From positions 44,956 to 108,955 of the forward strand of contig JAQGJP010000018.1 of the NCBI GenBank assembly GCA_028290545.1: DNA of 64,000 bases. The letters are read 5' to 3'. This stretch comes from Rhizobium sp. (GTDB taxonomy: Bacteria > Pseudomonadota > Alphaproteobacteria > Rhizobiales > Rhizobiaceae). The position numbers were made by a program, and so were the translations under genes. Of this stretch, positions 27,123-35,868 are shown in pieces (within the stretch, counting starts at the first letter, position 1; each line of letters starts with the position of its first letter). Under the pieces are notes generated by a model. That model was not told where the DNA came from, did not search any database, and saw only the letters and a program-made list of their open reading frames with translations.

Positions 27123-27542
27123 ATGCCAGATTTTCATACCGGTTCCTGCCTGTGCGGCGCGGTGACATTCAAGACGCGGGGGGACGTGCGTGAAGTCGTC
27201 TATTGTCATTGCGGGCAGTGCCGTCGCCAGACCGGGCTCTATTACGCCGCCTCGAATGCCATGAATGAGGATCTGACCGTCAGCGGCGGCGAAAATGTCA
27301 CATGGTATCAGTCGAGCCAGAAGGGTAGCCGAGGCTTCTGCCGGACCTGTGGTTCCGCGCTGTTCTGGAAATATGAGGGAGCCGGACATATATCCATCAT
27401 GGCCGGAGCATTCGACACGCCAAGTCGCTTGGTTCCGGGATATCATATCTTTTGCGAAGACAAGGGCGATTACTACGAGATCAACGATGACCTGCCGCAA
27501 TACGGCAAGTCGAGTCCGGATATATTGACCAATACCGAGTGA
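27123..27542 (+). CDS. GFA-family (CENP-V/GFA domain) zinc protein
   Basis: A 139-residue protein of the glutathione-dependent formaldehyde-activating enzyme family. Zinc ligands are in GSCLCGAV, YCHCGQCRRQTG and FCRTCGSALFW. Members bind zinc and sometimes glutathione; most are not proven formaldehyde enzymes, so the family name should not be read as function. GGAGG lies 5 nt before the ATG at 27123; a TTG four codons earlier is open but overlaps the ribosome site. Confidence 0.9.
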   Translation: MPDFHTGSCLCGAVTFKTRGDVREVVYCHCGQCRRQTGLYYAASNAMNEDLTVSGGENVTWYQSSQKGSRGFCRTCGSALFWKYEGAGHISIMAGAFDTPSRLVPGYHIFCEDKGDYYEINDDLPQYGKSSPDILTNTE

Positions 27543-27569
27543 GGGAGCCGGTTTTCCTGACGGGCCGGA

Positions 27570-28025
27570 CTATCGTTGCCTTCCTCGCAGCAACACCACG
27601 GCCATCGATACGAGCCAGCCTGTCACTATGGCCGGATACCAGTTCGGATTGGCTTTCGCGATGTAGATGATTGCGATCGCTGCTGTTGCGGCCAGACTTC
27701 CAATCGCCACGGCAAACAGTTGTTGTCCGGGTTTCGGTGCGATCTCTTGAGCCGCAGTCGTCGCTACCCTTTCTTGACTCGATTTCACCACACGGTTTGC
27801 GATGTTGTTCAGAAATTGCGTGTACTGACGTTGAAAGTACAAGAACCCGCGCAGGATGTAGAATGCCAAGAGCAGGCCGGAAATGGCCATGCCGACTTTC
27901 CAAAGAGTTTCGGAAGCTCCCCATTGCACGAGAATGGGAAAAACCGTGAAGGGGATCAACAAGAGCATTGCTATTTGCAACGATGCTTTCAATCTGGATT
28001 TCCTGTTCTTTTTAGCTTCAGCCAT
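27570..28025 (-). CDS. Hypothetical membrane protein with four helices
   Basis: A 151-residue protein with a basic N-terminus (MAEAKKNRKSRLK) and about four hydrophobic segments: near residues 15-33, 42-63, 102-122 and 127-146, with a charged loop between the two pairs. The pairs may be an ancient duplication, though the sequences do not align obviously. No family recognised. It is convergent with the GFA gene, 27 bp away, and divergent from the hemerythrin-like gene. Confidence 0.65.
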   Translation of the reverse strand: MAEAKKNRKSRLKASLQIAMLLLIPFTVFPILVQWGASETLWKVGMAISGLLLAFYILRGFLYFQRQYTQFLNNIANRVVKSSQERVATTAAQEIAPKPGQQLFAVAIGSLAATAAIAIIYIAKANPNWYPAIVTGWLVSMAVVLLRGRQR

Positions 28026-28151
28026 TGAAAATTTTAATGCGTGGATCGATATGTTCAGTTAATTTGTGTTGTTTTCGGATCAGGGATGCAACCAAAAATG
28101 CCGGTAACGGTAAATGGTCCCCAAACGTTGATATAGCGGCAGGAGTAGTTT

Positions 28152-28754
28152 TTGGATACCACTCGCAAGAGCTTCGGTCCGGAGTTGGAACTGACGACGC
28201 GCGGCGGATTGCCCGACGATCTCAAGGTTCTGATCGCGAAATATCCGCGCCAGGACTGGAACACGGTCCATACGATCGGTGAACTCGGGCGCTTCTGGAT
28301 CGAGCGGCACGACATGTTCCGCGAACTCGGAGCGACGCTGGTCGAAAGCATCGGCAATCTGCGCGAAGGGGCGGTCGAACCCGACATGTTTGCCCGCTGG
28401 TTCGCGCCGCGGCTCAATCATTTTCTCGGCGACCTGCAGGGTCACCACCAGATCGAGGACTATCAGTATTTTCCGTTGTTTGCTGCTGCCGATGCGCGGT
28501 TGGCGCATGGCTTCGAACTGCTCGAGGAGGATCATCATCTGATCCATACCCTGCTGGAGCGCAACGCCGAGGCCGCAAGCGTATTCTATAACGATCTCGT
28601 CAGTGGTGCCGGGCAGATGCCGTATTCCCGCGACGCCTATGCGGTCGAGGCCGAAAGCCTGCTCACGGGCCTGATGCGGCATCTGGAAGACGAGGAGGAT
28701 CTGCTGATCCCACTGCTGCTCGACCAGGGCGAGCGGAAGTTCGGAGGGGGTTAA
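28152..28754 (+). CDS. Hemerythrin HHE-domain protein
   Basis: A 200-residue four-helix-bundle protein. The iron-ligand pattern is visible: WIERHDMFRE, then GHHQIEDYQYFPLF, EEDHHLIHTLL and LMRHLEDEEDLLIP, giving the H-HxxxE-HxxxH-type set of HHE domains. Bacterial members sense or bind oxygen, NO or iron. It starts with TTG (28152), with AGGAG 6 nt upstream; no in-frame ATG gives the full first helix. It overlaps the end of the convergent toxin gene by 4 bp. Confidence 0.85.
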   Translation: MDTTRKSFGPELELTTRGGLPDDLKVLIAKYPRQDWNTVHTIGELGRFWIERHDMFRELGATLVESIGNLREGAVEPDMFARWFAPRLNHFLGDLQGHHQIEDYQYFPLFAAADARLAHGFELLEEDHHLIHTLLERNAEAASVFYNDLVSGAGQMPYSRDAYAVEAESLLTGLMRHLEDEEDLLIPLLLDQGERKFGGG

Positions 28755-29077
28755 CTGTCCGAAGCCCGATCCGGCATATCCTCAGGGGCGCGGGCCGCGT
28801 GGCGAATGCCAATTATGACGATCTCGTCATCGTCAGGTTCGTAGAAGACCAGGTAGGGATAAGGCGTTACCACGATCCGGCGCATCGGCTTCAGGCTGGT
28901 TATTTGTCCGGCGAAGGGGTGCTCGGTTAACAGGTCGATGATTCTTTTTAGCCGCGCTTGAACCTGCCGGGCGCCTTGTGGCGACCGTTCTTCAATATAG
29001 GAAAGGATCTGATCGAGTTCGGCCGCAGCTTGTGGCGTGTAGCGCAACCGCCGGCTTACAGGCCGTGTTTCGACCAT
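28751..29077 (-). CDS. RelE/ParE-family toxin
   Basis: A 108-residue toxin: LRYTPQAAAELDQILSYIEERSPQGARQVQARLKRIIDLLTEHPFAGQ, then MRRIVVTPYPYLVFYEPDDDEIVIIGIRHAAR. This is the complete RelE/ParE fold, with the closing G-I-R-H-A-A-R strand. The gene overlaps the 3' end of its antitoxin gene by 22 bp, standard for coupled pairs. In contrast to the toxins at 13 kb, 47.6 kb and 55.7 kb, this one has no lesion. Whether the target is ribosome-bound mRNA or gyrase is not clear from sequence. Confidence 0.88.
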   Translation of the reverse strand: MVETRPVSRRLRYTPQAAAELDQILSYIEERSPQGARQVQARLKRIIDLLTEHPFAGQITSLKPMRRIVVTPYPYLVFYEPDDDEIVIIGIRHAARAPEDMPDRASDS

Positions 29078-29283
29078 ATCGCCCGCACTTGTTCGTCGGT
29101 TGCGAATTCTCGCCGTTTCGCTTGCGATCGCGACAAGGCGATGGATGCTTCTTCTGCTTTGTTCAGTGTGATGATCTCCCGCTCTTCACCGGCGAGAGAA
29201 AGCACTATTCGGGCGATATCGTCTTGCACGTCGGCAGGCAGGTTTCTCGCCGTCTCGACCGCTTGGTCCAGGAGTTTCGTCAT
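29056..29283 (-). CDS. Antitoxin of the RelE/ParE pair
   Basis: A 75-residue acidic-to-neutral protein: MTKLLDQAVETARNLPADVQDDIARIVLSLAGEE near the start and SQAKRREFATDEQVRAIW at the end. The same architecture is common as the partner of RelE/ParE toxins in alphaproteobacteria. GGAGG lies 6 nt before the ATG at 29283 (a GTG one codon earlier is unlikely). It precedes the toxin gene and overlaps it. Confidence 0.82.
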   Translation of the reverse strand: MTKLLDQAVETARNLPADVQDDIARIVLSLAGEEREIITLNKAEEASIALSRSQAKRREFATDEQVRAIWSKHGL

Positions 29284-29341
29284 CACATTCCTCCAATCTC
29301 ACTGGAAAATAACATCTTTTCCAGGCCGAGTGAACGCGAAA

Positions 29342-29872
29342 TTAAGACCCTCTCAGAACCTTCATGTCCTCGCATATTGAATTGATCTGTGCCCGCAGCT
29401 CCTTGATTTCCTTGAGGACTTCCAGGTCGATCTTGTGGTGTAGTCCGAGTACCTCGATTTCGGCCTTGAGATTGACCTCATAGTCCTTGGCGGCCATGAA
29501 GCGGTCGCGTTCGGTCTGGCGGTTCTGGCTCATCATGATGATCGGCGCCTGTATCGCGGCAAGCATGGAGAGGATGAGATTGAGGAAAATGAAGGGATAG
29601 GGATCGAACGCATGGCTGAACAGCACGATCGTGTTGATCCCCACCCAGACGAACAGGAAGCAACCGAAAGCGATGATGAAGCTCCAGGAGCCGCCGACCC
29701 GGGCGATCGAATCGGCTAGCTTCTGGCCGAATGTCGCGTCGGCCATGAAGTCGTCGTCGGCATTGGTCGACAATGTTCGTCGCTCGCGGGCGTGTTTCAG
29801 CACCTTTTTTTCGGACGCATTCAACTGTTCAAGCGATTTTCCGAAAAATTTTCTTTCCAGATCCGACAGCAT
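29342..29872 (-). CDS. DUF1003 membrane protein
   Basis: A 176-residue protein with two central transmembrane helices and the DUF1003 signature: VGGSWSFIIAFGCFLFVWVGIN, then FDPYPFIFLNLILSMLAAIQAPIIMMSQNRQTERDR. A helical cytoplasmic tail follows (EIEVLGLHHKIDLEVLKEIKELRAQI). The role is unknown; some members relate to magnesium or cyclic-nucleotide responses, but nothing here shows that. It is 59 bp upstream of the antitoxin gene on the same strand. Confidence 0.88.
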   Translation of the reverse strand: MLSDLERKFFGKSLEQLNASEKKVLKHARERRTLSTNADDDFMADATFGQKLADSIARVGGSWSFIIAFGCFLFVWVGINTIVLFSHAFDPYPFIFLNLILSMLAAIQAPIIMMSQNRQTERDRFMAAKDYEVNLKAEIEVLGLHHKIDLEVLKEIKELRAQINSICEDMKVLRGS

Positions 29873-29964
29873 TCATCTCTCCATGCGTGGTGTGCCATCT
29901 TTCGGTTAATCGGCGAAGGAAGACAACGTGTTTCGAATAGCCTGGGTGGCACGGGCGTTCGAAT

Positions 29965-29985
29965 GACATGAATGCACTTCATGTC
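29965..29985. promoter_or_regulatory. Inverted repeat upstream of nadE
   Basis: GACATGAA and TTCATGTC are perfect complements separated by TGCAC. The centre is about 50 bp before the nadE start, where an operator or an mRNA 5' hairpin would lie. No T-run follows, so it is not an intrinsic terminator. Which regulator would bind is unknown. Confidence 0.5.
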
Positions 29986-30023
29986 GGGTTGTGATAGTTA
30001 GATCGTAGCAAGAGAGAATGACC

Positions 30024-31688
30024 ATGACAGAAACGCTCCGTATCGCAGTTGCCCAGCTTAATCCGACTGTCGGCGATGTTGTCGGAAACCTCGCCACGGC
30101 GCGCGAAGCGCTGGCCGATGCCACCCGCCAGGGCGCCGATATCCTGCTGATGACGGAACTGTTCATCTCGGGCTATCCGCCGGAAGACCTGATGCTGAAG
30201 CCGGCTTTCCTGAAGACCTGCCTGACGGCCGTGGAGACGCTCGCAAGCGAGACGACAGCCGATGGACCGGGCGTCGTCATCGGCTTTCCGCGCCAGGGCG
30301 AGACGGGGCGGCACAATTCGGTGGCGGTTCTCGACGCAGGCAGGATCATTGCCATTCGCGACAAGGTCGATCTGCCGAATTACGGCGAATTCGACGAGAA
30401 GCGGGTGTTCGTTGCCGGCGGAGCACCCGAGGTCGTGCCGTTCCGCGGCCTGAGGCTCGGAATTCCCATCTGCGAGGATATCTGGGGCACGATGGGTGTC
30501 TGCGAGACGCTTGCGAGGGCCGGCGCTGAAATCCTGCTCAATCCGAACGGTTCGCCCTATCATCGCGGCAAGCTGCATGTGCGCCACGATGTCGTGCTCC
30601 GCCAGATCAACCTGGCGAAGCTGCCGCTGGTGTTCGCTAACCAACTTGGCGGCCAGGACGAACTCGTGTTCGACGGGGCGAGTTTCGCCTATAATGCCGA
30701 CAGGAGCCTGGCCTTCCAGATGGGCCAGTTCGAGGAAACGGTGGTGGTTTCCACCTGGACGAAGCGCGACGGCACATGGCACTGCAACGAGGGTCCGCGT
30801 ACGCAACTTCCGGGTATCGATGAAGGTGACTATCGTGCCTGCCTGCTCGGCTTTCGCGACTACGTCAACAAGAACGGTTTCAAGAATGTCGTGCTCGGAC
30901 TTTCCGGCGGCATCGACTCGGCGATCTGTGCGGCGATTGCCGTCGACGCCCTCGGCGAAGACCGCGTCCGAACGGTGATGATGCCATATGCCTATACATC
31001 CACGGATTCGTTGACCGATGCGAGAGCCTGCGCGCGGGCGCTCGGCTGCCAGTATGACATCGTTCCGATCGAGGAGCCGGTTGCCGGCTTTCTTGCAACG
31101 CTGTCGGAACTGTTCGACAGCATGGAGGAGGGGGTTACCGAGGAAAACCTGCAGAGCCGTGCCCGCGGCATGATCCTGATGGCAATCTCCAACAAGTTCG
31201 GCTCGATGGTGGTGACCACAGGCAACAAGTCGGAAATGTCGGTCGGTTACTGCACGCTTTATGGCGATATGAACGGCGGGTTCAACCCGATCAAGGATCT
31301 CTACAAGACGCAGGTCTATGGCCTCGCGCGCTGGCGCAACGCGCATGTGCCGCCGGGGGCATTGGGACCATCGGGCGAAGTGATCCCGCACAACATTATC
31401 GACAAGGCGCCGTCGGCCGAACTTCGTCCCAACCAGACGGACCAGGATTCGCTGCCGCCCTATCCGGTGCTCGACGATATTCTCGAATGTCTGGTCGAAA
31501 TGGAAATGGGCACGGACGAGATCATCGCCCGTGGACATGATACCGCCACCGTGCATCGCGTCGAGCATCTGCTCTACATCGCCGAATACAAGCGCCGGCA
31601 GTCTGCGCCGGGGGTGAAGATCACGCGCAAGAATTTCGGCCGCGATCGGCGCTATCCGATCACCAACCGCTTCCGCGACCGTGGGTAA
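30024..31688 (+). CDS. nadE: Glutamine-dependent NAD+ synthetase
   Basis: A 554-residue two-domain enzyme that amidates nicotinic acid adenine dinucleotide to NAD+. Residues 1-260 are a nitrilase-fold glutaminase: catalytic Glu in LLMTELFISGYPPEDL, Lys in RDKVDLPNYGEFDEKRVF, Cys in LGIPICEDIW. The synthetase domain follows, with the ATP pyrophosphatase loop GLSGGIDSA near 293 and NPIKDLYKTQVY. ATG at 30018 and 30024 are both possible; GAGAG is 7-9 nt from the second. A perfect inverted repeat lies about 40 bp upstream. Confidence 0.95.
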   Translation: MTETLRIAVAQLNPTVGDVVGNLATAREALADATRQGADILLMTELFISGYPPEDLMLKPAFLKTCLTAVETLASETTADGPGVVIGFPRQGETGRHNSVAVLDAGRIIAIRDKVDLPNYGEFDEKRVFVAGGAPEVVPFRGLRLGIPICEDIWGTMGVCETLARAGAEILLNPNGSPYHRGKLHVRHDVVLRQINLAKLPLVFANQLGGQDELVFDGASFAYNADRSLAFQMGQFEETVVVSTWTKRDGTWHCNEGPRTQLPGIDEGDYRACLLGFRDYVNKNGFKNVVLGLSGGIDSAICAAIAVDALGEDRVRTVMMPYAYTSTDSLTDARACARALGCQYDIVPIEEPVAGFLATLSELFDSMEEGVTEENLQSRARGMILMAISNKFGSMVVTTGNKSEMSVGYCTLYGDMNGGFNPIKDLYKTQVYGLARWRNAHVPPGALGPSGEVIPHNIIDKAPSAELRPNQTDQDSLPPYPVLDDILECLVEMEMGTDEIIARGHDTATVHRVEHLLYIAEYKRRQSAPGVKITRKNFGRDRRYPITNRFRDRG

Positions 31689-31746
31689 GGCCCTGACCAT
31701 CGACGCAGATTTGCGCCAGACATGTCGATAAGCAGTCCGGGGATCA

Positions 31747-31775
31747 TTGCGGCCGGTTTACGTTTTGCGGCCGGT
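31747..31775. repeat. Short direct repeat upstream of the molybdopterin gene
   Basis: TTGCGGCCGGT occurs at 31747-31757 and again at 31765-31775, an 18-bp step, in the gap between nadE and the next gene. Two same-face copies could be a regulator site, but chance is possible. Confidence 0.3.
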
Positions 31776-31810
31776 CGTTATCCTGATAGCGATCGATGGA
31801 GGCAATGGGC

Positions 31811-33430
31811 ATGAAATTTGGCGATACGGATCTGCGGGATGCTGAAGGCACGGTACTCGGCCACTCCGTCAAAGCCGGCGAGCGGAAGTATGCCAAAGGC
31901 CACAGGCTTTCCGGTCGGGATATCGATGATTTGAAAGAGGCCGGCGTCGCCAGCGTCATTGTGGCGCGCCTTGATGCCGATGACCTGATGGAAGACGACG
32001 CGGCGGGGCGGATTGCCGCCGCCGTTCCGGTGGATCACCTCAGGTTCTCGGTGGCTACCACCGGCCGCGTCAATGTCTTCGCGCTCGTCAACGGGCTGTT
32101 TCGCGCCTCCAGCGAGGTCATCAACCGGCTGAACCGCATCGATCCGGCGATCACCCTTGCCTGCCTCAAGGATCATGCCGAGGTCAAGGCCGGCGACATG
32201 GTGGCGACGATCAAGATCATTCCTTTGGCGGTTGCCGGGGAGGCGGTCGACCAGGCGACCACGCTGTTGAGTTCCAACCGGCCTTTCGAGGTCAAGCCGT
32301 ACCAATCGCGCAGCGTGGCGCTGATCGCCACCGAACTGCCGTCGCTGAAGATTTCGGTGATGGACAAGACGCGGCGGCTGCTGGATGCGCGGTTGCAGCC
32401 GTCCGCAAGCACGGTCATGGTCGAGCATCGCGTGCCGCACACTGCTGCGGCAGTGGCGGAGAAGATTGCCGGATCGCTCGCCGGTCACCAGATGATCATC
32501 GTCTTCGGCGCCTCGGCCGTGGCCGATCCGGACGACGTGATTCCGGCAGCGATCCGGATGGCGGGCGGCACTGTCCAACAGGTCGGCCTGCCGGTCGATC
32601 CGGGCAATCTGCTGGTGCTCGGCCATATCGGCGATGTGCCTGTCATCGGTGCGCCGGGCTGCGCGCGGAGCCCCAAGGAAAACGCATTCGATTGGGTTCT
32701 GGCGCGCATCTTCGCCGGCGAGAGCCCCAGTTTCGAGGATCTGACCGGCCTGGGCGTCGGGGGATTGCTGATGGAAATTCCGACTCGGCCACGTCCGCGT
32801 CTGGCGGAGCCCGGGGAGAAACAAGCATTGGAAATCGCGGCCGTAATCCTGGCTGCCGGCCAGGCCAGCCGCATGGCGCATTCCGGCAAACATAAATTGC
32901 TCGCCGAGTTCGATGGCGTGCCGCTGGTGCGGAAATCGGTGGCGAGCGTGCTCGGCTCGACCGCCGATCGCTCGGTGCTGGTCATCGGTTATCGTGCCGA
33001 CGATATCCTGGCGGCGATCGAACATCTCGAATGTCCTGTCGTCCACAATGCCGATTTCGCCACCGGCATGGCTTCGTCACTGAAGGCCGGGCTTGCAGCG
33101 GTTCGCGGTGACGCGGACGGCATTCTGGTGATGCTTGCCGATATGCCCGGCGTCCAGTCCGCCGATCTCGACAAGCTGATTTCAGCGTTCAAGGCCGAGG
33201 AAGGCCGGGCGATCGTCCGCGCCGTCTCCGGTGGACAGCGCGGCAATCCCGTCATCCTGCCGCGATCGACATTCGATGCGATCGCCAGGCTCGATGGCGA
33301 TATCGGCGCGCGGCCGGTCATCGAGAAAAGCGGCCTGCCGATCATCGATGTCGAGATCGGCGCGGCGGCGCATCTCGATACCGACACACCCGAAGAGATT
33401 GCCGCAGCCGGCGGTATCCTGATCAATTGA
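31811..33430 (+). CDS. Fusion of molybdopterin-binding domain and MobA-like nucleotidyltransferase
   Basis: A 539-residue protein. Residues 1 to about 335 are a MoeA/MogA-like molybdopterin-binding region (VALIATELPSLKISVMDKTRR and, further on, QMIIVFGASAVADPDDVIPAA and VIGAPGCARSPKENAFDWVL). From about 345 a nucleotidyltransferase begins, AAVILAAGQASRMAHSGKHKLL, matching MobA/MocA, continuing to MLADMPGVQSADLDKLI and GGQRGNPVILPRS. The second half resembles MocA, which makes molybdopterin cytosine dinucleotide for xanthine-dehydrogenase-type enzymes. The start at 31811 is chosen by GGAGG 8 nt upstream. Confidence 0.88.
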   Translation: MKFGDTDLRDAEGTVLGHSVKAGERKYAKGHRLSGRDIDDLKEAGVASVIVARLDADDLMEDDAAGRIAAAVPVDHLRFSVATTGRVNVFALVNGLFRASSEVINRLNRIDPAITLACLKDHAEVKAGDMVATIKIIPLAVAGEAVDQATTLLSSNRPFEVKPYQSRSVALIATELPSLKISVMDKTRRLLDARLQPSASTVMVEHRVPHTAAAVAEKIAGSLAGHQMIIVFGASAVADPDDVIPAAIRMAGGTVQQVGLPVDPGNLLVLGHIGDVPVIGAPGCARSPKENAFDWVLARIFAGESPSFEDLTGLGVGGLLMEIPTRPRPRLAEPGEKQALEIAAVILAAGQASRMAHSGKHKLLAEFDGVPLVRKSVASVLGSTADRSVLVIGYRADDILAAIEHLECPVVHNADFATGMASSLKAGLAAVRGDADGILVMLADMPGVQSADLDKLISAFKAEEGRAIVRAVSGGQRGNPVILPRSTFDAIARLDGDIGARPVIEKSGLPIIDVEIGAAAHLDTDTPEEIAAAGGILIN

Positions 33431-33479
33431 CTTTCTCAACAGGTCTTTGGGATATCTGCGAAAATCGCCGGATTTTAAC

Positions 33480-33541
33480 TTGACATAAACGGTCTACTTA
33501 TTCATTTTCCGCAGCAGCCGGCACGGCCTGAAGGCGTGCCG
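33480..33541 (+). promoter_or_regulatory. Possible promoter and leader hairpin of the TonB receptor gene
   Basis: TTGACA at 33480-33485 is a consensus -35 element; the matching -10 is weak. Further down, CGGCAC-G-GCC and GGC-GTGCCG (33519-33541) pair around the loop TGAA with one bulged G, giving a stable leader hairpin 82 bp before the start codon. No RirA or Irr box was recognised here. Confidence 0.35.
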
Positions 33542-33622
33542 TAATGTAGGCCACCAGCCAGCCGCCAGTTCAATTCCGGGGCAAGCCAAACAAGGACAGA
33601 ATGAATTTGGCGAGGGTTTGCC

Positions 33623-35809
33623 GTGGGTGTTTCGAAGCGTTTGGTCGCCGTGCTGATGGCTGGCGCCGCCTTTGCCGTTGTCTTGCCGTATCAGGGTGTG
33701 TGGGCGCAATCGGACGAATCCGATACGATCACGCTGGATGACGACTCGGGGAGCGACGCGACGACGACCGCCAGTGACGGCGACGACGGTGTCGATGCGA
33801 GCGGGGCCACAAAGCTCAAGCGGCTGGTGATCGGCGCCGACAGCAGTGCGGCCGATATCACCAACACGCCGGCGGCGGTTTCGACGATCGATTCCGAGAC
33901 CTTCAAGGAGCGCTTTGCTGGCGATGTCAATGACGCGATCCGTTCGACGCCGGGCGCCTTTACCCGCGAGCACGCGGAACAGCCGGGCATCGTCGTCAAC
34001 ATCCGCGGCATGCAGGGCATGGGCCGCGTCAACACGATGATCGACGGCGTTCCGCAGACCTTCCGCAATCTTTCCGGCCACGGTGGCACGTTCGACAACA
34101 TGGCTTACGTCGATCCCAACATGATCGTCGGCGTCGATATCAATCGCGGCGCCGTGCCCGGCAATGACGGATTGGGTACGCTTTCCGGCTCTGCGAACCT
34201 GCGGACGATCGGCATTGACGACGTGTTGTTGCCCGGCAAGGACTATGGTGGCCTGACGATATTGCAGTTCGGCACCAATGGCAGAAACTTCTCGCGCATG
34301 TCGGCGGCGGGTTGGATGCATCCGCTCGACAACGAGGGGTCGGTGTCGATCATGGGCGCACTCAGCGGCAGCAACTTCAACAATTACAGGAATGGCGACG
34401 GCATCGAATACTCCTTCGATGCATCGCAGGATCCGCGTTCCGGCCTGTTCAAGCTCGACTTCGCGCCGAACAGCGATCACTCGCTGCAACTGGGCGGGAT
34501 CTGGTACGACAACGCATTCAAGGTCGAGAGCGCCGATTACGACTGGCAGATCAACAACCAGACCTATACGGCAAAATATGCCTACCAGCCGGGCGACAAC
34601 ATCATCGATTTGAAGATCAACGCCTATGCCAATATCACCGATATCAAAATGTTCAGTGACGACGGCGTGTTCGCGGGCCGCGACGGCACCAATACCGGGC
34701 TCGGTTTCGATATCGGCAATACCAGCATTCTCGAGATCAGCGACATCAGCGACATTAAGTTCAACTACGGGGCAGCGATCAACTCCGACGCATTCAAGGC
34801 CAATGATGCGCGTGGCGCCAATCCCGACGGCACGCTGATCAAGAGCGGCGCCTTCATGGATGCGACGCTGACCCAGGGGATTTTCGGGCTGACGGCCGGC
34901 CTCCGCTATGATGCGTGGAATCTCAGCGGCGCCAAAAACTTTGACGAGCCTGGCACGGGGGAATGCCCCGCTGATCATGTCGGCCTTTGCGACCAGCCGA
35001 GCCGCCATGGCGGCGAGTGGAATCCCAAGATCGGTGCGACGATCACGCCCAAGGACTGGCTGCAATTCTATGCCAACTACACCTATTCGATGCGGCCGCC
35101 GACGGCATCGGAAATGTTCTATCCCGGTGGTCATAACTTCGACGGTACCAGCAAACCAATCAACAACAATCCTAATCTCGTGCCGGAACGGCAAAAGGGG
35201 CTCGATATCGGCGTCAACCTGCGCGGTGACGATATCTTCATGCCCGGCGACACCGGCTATATGAAGCTCGGCTATTTCCGCAACCGGATCTCGGATTACA
35301 TCACCTATGGCTTCGGCGAGGACGGCAAGGTCAAGTGGGTAAACGCGCCTGGCATAACCACCATGCAGGGCGTCGAACTCGAAGGCGGCTATGATATCGG
35401 CCGTGCATTCACCAAGCTTTCCGTGACGATCGCCGATACCACGCAGCCGATCGGCGAGGGTGCCGGCTTCGGCAACGATGTCGGCACGCTGCCGGACGAT
35501 TTTGCCACGCTCGACGCCGGCATGCGTTTCTTCGATCAGAAACTGACGCTGGGAAGCCGCGTGCGCTATACGGGCGACAGCATCCAGGCGTTCTTCGACC
35601 AGAAGGACACGATGATGCGCCCGAGCTATACGCTGGTCGATTTCTACGGGTCATGGAAGATCAACGACAACTTCCGTGCCTTCTTCTCGATCGAGAACGC
35701 GCTCGACAAGAGCTATTGGACCGCCAATACCGGCACCAGCGATATTTTCAGCGGCATCACCAACGGCCGCGGCCGGACGATCATCGTCGGCGCCACTGCG
35801 CGGTTCTGA
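33623..35809 (+). CDS. TonB-dependent outer-membrane receptor, heme/hemoglobin type
   Basis: A 728-residue outer-membrane protein with a signal peptide (GTG start, cleavage after VWA-QS). A plug domain follows: TNTPAAVSTIDSETFKERFAGDVNDAIRSTPGAF and IVVNIRGMQGMGRVNTMIDGVPQTFR. The barrel ends in the aromatic GATARF. The NPNL box of heme receptors is present (NNNPNLVPERQKG), preceded by YSMRPPTASEMF in place of the usual FRAP box. It probably takes up heme or hemoglobin iron with TonB-ExbBD, but the substrate is inferred. GAGGG lies before the GTG. No heme ABC transporter genes are next to it. Confidence 0.85.
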   Translation: MGVSKRLVAVLMAGAAFAVVLPYQGVWAQSDESDTITLDDDSGSDATTTASDGDDGVDASGATKLKRLVIGADSSAADITNTPAAVSTIDSETFKERFAGDVNDAIRSTPGAFTREHAEQPGIVVNIRGMQGMGRVNTMIDGVPQTFRNLSGHGGTFDNMAYVDPNMIVGVDINRGAVPGNDGLGTLSGSANLRTIGIDDVLLPGKDYGGLTILQFGTNGRNFSRMSAAGWMHPLDNEGSVSIMGALSGSNFNNYRNGDGIEYSFDASQDPRSGLFKLDFAPNSDHSLQLGGIWYDNAFKVESADYDWQINNQTYTAKYAYQPGDNIIDLKINAYANITDIKMFSDDGVFAGRDGTNTGLGFDIGNTSILEISDISDIKFNYGAAINSDAFKANDARGANPDGTLIKSGAFMDATLTQGIFGLTAGLRYDAWNLSGAKNFDEPGTGECPADHVGLCDQPSRHGGEWNPKIGATITPKDWLQFYANYTYSMRPPTASEMFYPGGHNFDGTSKPINNNPNLVPERQKGLDIGVNLRGDDIFMPGDTGYMKLGYFRNRISDYITYGFGEDGKVKWVNAPGITTMQGVELEGGYDIGRAFTKLSVTIADTTQPIGEGAGFGNDVGTLPDDFATLDAGMRFFDQKLTLGSRVRYTGDSIQAFFDQKDTMMRPSYTLVDFYGSWKINDNFRAFFSIENALDKSYWTANTGTSDIFSGITNGRGRTIIVGATARF

Positions 35810-35832
35810 CGGCTTGACTTTATGTTGGAAAT

Positions 35833-35863
35833 CCCTCCGACTGTCCTGAGGATAGCCGGAGGG
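35833..35863 (+). terminator. Hairpin after the receptor gene that covers the next ribosome site
   Basis: CCCTCCG (35833-35839) pairs with CGGAGGG (35857-35863), and TCCT with AGGA inside. It is 24 bp after the receptor stop and could act as a terminator, but only GTTTG follows. The GGAGGG of the 3' arm is also the ribosome site of the TfoX-domain gene, 5 nt before its ATG. Confidence 0.5.
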
Positions 35864-35868
35864 TTTGC

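Noticed and set aside
29979..31700. Open frame of 573 codons antisense to nadE
   Set aside because: Shadow of nadE; no recognisable domain and no start signal.
33494..35194. Long minus-strand open frame of 566 codons opposite the TonB receptor gene
   Set aside because: It is antisense to a gene with strong domain matches, has no ribosome site and its translation shows the Arg/Val/Asp-rich bias of a shadow frame in high-GC DNA.
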